This document shows, in pieces, positions 52,038-55,191 of a stretch of DNA of 55,191 bases. The notes under the pieces are model-generated. The model did no database searches and was not told the DNA's origin. It saw only the letters and a program-made list of their open reading frames with translations. Both the position numbers and the translations under genes were made by a program. Positions within the stretch are counted from its first letter, which is position 1; each line of letters starts with the position of its first letter. This DNA comes from Planctomycetota bacterium (lineage in GTDB: Bacteria; Planctomycetota; UBA1135; GCA-002686595). Where the stretch lies: positions 5,799 through 60,989 of the forward strand of contig JARGPD010000006.1 of NCBI GenBank assembly GCA_029212845.1, given 5' to 3'.

Positions 52038-53717
52038 TCACAGGGTGCCGGTCACGAGGCGCTCGACCATGGCGTCTTGCATGGGCTTCCACGCCCTCGT
52101 ATTGAGGCTGCTGATCGAGGGGTAGTTGACGAGGATCGAGAAGACGAGGTCGCGCCCGTCCGCGGTGCGGACGAGGCCCGAGAGGGAGCTCGTGCCGTCG
52201 ATGAAGCCGGTCTTGGCGAAGCAGCGGCCCTGGGCGGGACCGCCGCGCATGCGCCGCTCGAGGGTGCCGGTGACGCCCGCGATGGCCAGGGACTGCAGGT
52301 ACTGGCGGGCAGCGAGATCGCCCGCGTCCAGGTCGACCAGAGCGGCCGCGAGCAGACCGGTGAAGTGTGTCGGGGCCACCAGGTTGTCGCGCGAGAGTCC
52401 CGAGCCATCGACCTGCACCAGGCCCGCGGTGTCGATGCCGAGCTGCTCGAGGGCCGCGACCACGGCGCGCTGCCCGCCGGCGCGGGTCCCGCCTCCGCCG
52501 AAGTGGTGGCCGAGGGTGAAGAAGAGCTGGTCGGCGACGCCGTTGTTCGAGTGGGTGTTGATCGGGACCAGGCTGTCGGTGATCGGCGAGCGCAGGCTGC
52601 CGACCAGGCGCAGGTCCTCGGGCGGGCCGCGGCGACGGACCGTCTCGCCGTCGATCGAGATGCCGCCGCGCTCCAGCCGGTCGCGCAGCACGGCTCCGAA
52701 GAGCCCGACCGGGTCCGGGTGCCGGAAGGCGGCTTCGTAGGGCTGGTTGGAGGCGCCGTACTTGCCCGAGACGGTCACGCGGTTGGTGGTCGCCCCCACT
52801 AGCACGCGGCTGGCCGTGCCCGGGACCGTCATGACCCCGTACTTGGTGTCCAGGCCGTGGGGCGCCGGGTGCACCTCGAGGCTGGCCTTGGCCCCCACCG
52901 CGCCGGGCGTGACGCGCGCCTCGAGCACTCCGCCGTTGAGCGTCAGGCCGGCCGCCAGGGCGCAGTAGTCGGCCCAGTGCTGGTTGCTCGAGGGCCACGC
53001 GGGCCCGATGCCGGGCTCGAGGAAGTCGCCCTCGTCGAGCACGAGGTCACCGCGGATGTGGCGGATGCCGCCCTGGCGCAGCTGCTCGGCGACGGCATCG
53101 AGGCGCGCCTCCACGGCGCCCAGGCTGCCGTCCTTGCAGAAGGGGTCGCCGCCGGCGAGCACCACGAGGTCCCCATCGACCACGGCGCCCGACTGGCGGC
53201 CGGTGATCCCGAAGGGCGTCACGAACTCGCCCTCGGGGCCCATCAGCACCAGGCCGGCTGCCGTGGTGAGCAGCTTGAGGTTCGAGGCGGGCCGCATCAG
53301 TCGCGAGCCCCGCAAGTCGGCGATCGTGGCGCCCGTGGCGAGGTCGCGCACGTGCACGCTGACCTCGGTCTCGGGCCCGGTCAGCTTGCCGCCGGAGACC
53401 TCGCGGGCGCGGACGAACCACCGGTCGACCAAGGTCTCGAGGTCGGTCTCGAGGGCCGTGTCGGTGCGCGCGATGGGGTCGAGCTGCCTGGGCCGCGGGA
53501 CCCGCGGCGCGGCGGTTGCGTGGGGCTCGGCGAGCTCGCCCGGTGCGACAGCTTCGGCTGGGCCCGCGGGGGCTGGCGCCGGCTGGTTGGCGATCCAGCT
53601 CAGCTTGGGCTCGACAGGAGCGCGCTCCTGGCCGGCCTCGGCCGACGAGTCGGAGCCGAGCCAGAGCAGCAGGGGCGCCGCAACGACGGCGCCGAGGACG
53701 AGGGCTCTCTTGAACAT
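52038..53717 (-). CDS. dacB: D-alanyl-D-alanine carboxypeptidase/endopeptidase (PBP4/DacB, S13 family)
   Basis: LMRPASNLKLLTTAAGL (SxxK), THSNNGVADQLFFTLG (SxN), FAKTGFIDGTSSLSGLV (KTG). Confidence 0.92.
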   Translation of the reverse strand: MFKRALVLGAVVAAPLLLWLGSDSSAEAGQERAPVEPKLSWIANQPAPAPAGPAEAVAPGELAEPHATAAPRVPRPRQLDPIARTDTALETDLETLVDRWFVRAREVSGGKLTGPETEVSVHVRDLATGATIADLRGSRLMRPASNLKLLTTAAGLVLMGPEGEFVTPFGITGRQSGAVVDGDLVVLAGGDPFCKDGSLGAVEARLDAVAEQLRQGGIRHIRGDLVLDEGDFLEPGIGPAWPSSNQHWADYCALAAGLTLNGGVLEARVTPGAVGAKASLEVHPAPHGLDTKYGVMTVPGTASRVLVGATTNRVTVSGKYGASNQPYEAAFRHPDPVGLFGAVLRDRLERGGISIDGETVRRRGPPEDLRLVGSLRSPITDSLVPINTHSNNGVADQLFFTLGHHFGGGGTRAGGQRAVVAALEQLGIDTAGLVQVDGSGLSRDNLVAPTHFTGLLAAALVDLDAGDLAARQYLQSLAIAGVTGTLERRMRGGPAQGRCFAKTGFIDGTSSLSGLVRTADGRDLVFSILVNYPSISSLNTRAWKPMQDAMVERLVTGTL

Positions 53718-53722
53718 GGGGA

Positions 53723-55191
53723 TCAACGGCGGGAGTCGTCGGGTCGGTCGTCGTCCTGGGCCAAGAGCCAGGCCGTGTTGAACACGAGCCGGGCGGTGTT
53801 GCCGACCTTCTCGAAGTTCACGCCGGCTGGCACGTCGCGCCAGGTGTGGTAGTCCTCGTTGTCGCTGATCGGCAGGGCCTCGAAGAAGAACAGCACGGGC
53901 ACCCCGACGGCGTGGAACGAAGCGTGGTCCGAGCGCTGCCACAGCTCCTCACCCTTGTTGGTGATCGTCTTCTTGATGCCGGTCTTCTCCAGCTTGAGCG
54001 CGTCCTTCAGGACCCGGCCGAGGTCCTTGTTGTGCTCGACGCCCAGCACGATCGCCTCGGAGTCCTTGCCGCGCCCGATCATGTCGAGGTTGAGCATCGT
54101 GACCATCGCGCTGATGCTGACGGGCGAGTCCTTGCACAGGGCGCGGCTGCCGAGCAGGCCGTCCTCCTCGCCAGAGAAGGCGCAGGCCAGGATCGAGCGC
54201 CGCGGACCGGCAGCGGCCATGGCCTGGGCGACCTCGAGCATCGCGGAGACGCCCGAGGCGTTGTCGTCGGCGCCCGCGGCCAGGCGCCCGCGCGAGTCGA
54301 AGCCCAGGTGGTCGAGGTGCGCCCCGAGCACCACGTACTCACCGGCGAGCGCGGGGTCGCTGCCGGGCAGGACGGCGACCACGTTGTCGGCTGACATGGT
54401 GCGCTTCTCGGTCGCAGAGCCGAAGCGCACGGTCAGGCCGTCGAGGTCGCGCCGCACGGTGCGTCCGGACTTGTCCATCTTGGCCGCCAGCTCGAGCACG
54501 TCCTCGCCGAGCAGGCGCGAGGCCAGCTCCGGGGTGATCTCGATCGCGGGCAGGGCGGCCTTCTGGTTGCGATCGTTGCGCGGGTCGTTCCACAGGGGCC
54601 AGGTGTGGTGAAAGCCGAACTCCTGGAGGTCCAGCTCGGGCCCCTCGTCCAGGGGCTTGTTCTTGTCGTCGACCGCGTTGGTGGCCGCCGGCCGGCGCAC
54701 GAAGACGACCCCCTCGAGGCCCTCCTTCTCGAGCTCGGCGAGCTTGGTGTAGGCGTTGGCCGCCTCGGAGATCTCCGGGCCCTCGAGCTTCTTCTTGTGG
54801 CGCGGCTCCTCGGTCAGCACGAGCGCGATCTTGCCCTTGAGCCGACCACCCTTGAGGTCGTCGTACTTCTCCTTGGGTGCGTGCACCCCATGGCCCAGGA
54901 AGACCAGCTCGCCGACGGCCTGGCCGCCTGCGCCGGGGAAGGGCACGAAGTCCTTGCGCAGGGCCAGCTCCTCACCCTCGAGCTCGCCGGACTCGATCTG
55001 CAGGTAGCAGTCCTCGGCGACCGGGGTCTCGAGGGCCTGGGGGTAGGTCCAGGGGCGCAGGAACGCGCCGTCCTCGCCGGCGCCCTGGAAGCCGTAGGAG
55101 GTCAGCTGATCGATGACGTACTGTTCGGCGCGGTCGAGGCCGGCGCTTGGCGTGTCGCGGCCTTCCATCTGGGGCGAGGCCAGGACGTTGA
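53723..55191 (-). CDS. M28 family peptidase, 5' end beyond the window
   Basis: VVLGAHLDHLGFDSRGRLAAGADDNASGVSAMLEVAQAM, LACAFSGEEDGLLGSRAL, MLNLDMIGR. The reading frame (NVLASPQMEGRDTPSAG) is open past 55168 to the window edge. Confidence 0.92.
   Translation of the reverse strand, partial: NVLASPQMEGRDTPSAGLDRAEQYVIDQLTSYGFQGAGEDGAFLRPWTYPQALETPVAEDCYLQIESGELEGEELALRKDFVPFPGAGGQAVGELVFLGHGVHAPKEKYDDLKGGRLKGKIALVLTEEPRHKKKLEGPEISEAANAYTKLAELEKEGLEGVVFVRRPAATNAVDDKNKPLDEGPELDLQEFGFHHTWPLWNDPRNDRNQKAALPAIEITPELASRLLGEDVLELAAKMDKSGRTVRRDLDGLTVRFGSATEKRTMSADNVVAVLPGSDPALAGEYVVLGAHLDHLGFDSRGRLAAGADDNASGVSAMLEVAQAMAAAGPRRSILACAFSGEEDGLLGSRALCKDSPVSISAMVTMLNLDMIGRGKDSEAIVLGVEHNKDLGRVLKDALKLEKTGIKKTITNKGEELWQRSDHASFHAVGVPVLFFFEALPISDNEDYHTWRDVPAGVNFEKVGNTARLVFNTAWLLAQDDDRPDDSRR

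Overview
High-GC bacterial chromosomal window. Gene content and protein style (tandem secreted HEAT-repeat proteins, a metallophosphatase fused to a multiheme cytochrome, a double-length UvrA, bacterial XPB) suggest Planctomycetota or the wider PVC group; this taxonomic call is inference. Most of the window is ordinary core metabolism: ddl, tRNA-Leu(CAA), a NifU-like protein, sdhCAB, purM, dxr-rseP-ubiA, a CCA-adding enzyme, tolC, a ROK kinase, an ECF sigma factor with putative anti-sigma, tsaE, thiL, thiE, xpb, uvrA, an IMPase, a PBP4-type peptidase and an M28 peptidase. I saw no CRISPR array, transposase, integrase or phage genes. The strongest unlisted signal is a Cbl-I-type cobalamin riboswitch on the minus strand (about 3973-3799). 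It sits upstream of a secreted, apparently beta-propeller-like protein (3669-2341) that is not a known B12 gene, making it a candidate extracellular B12-capture protein. Other points of interest: three consecutive secreted HEAT-repeat paralogues sharing a C-terminal G-[IV]-L-[ND]-I-L signature; a tightly packed minus-strand operon joining a tandem-duplicated UvrA (about 1962 aa, four ATPase modules, one degraded zinc finger) to XPB and an XPB-associated protein; a signal-peptidase-I-like protein lacking recognisable catalytic residues; mutually exclusive hairpins upstream of a MaoC gene; and CTAG-centred palindromes flanking the sdh operon. All calls come from reading the sequence and the ORF track; no searches or folding programs were run.
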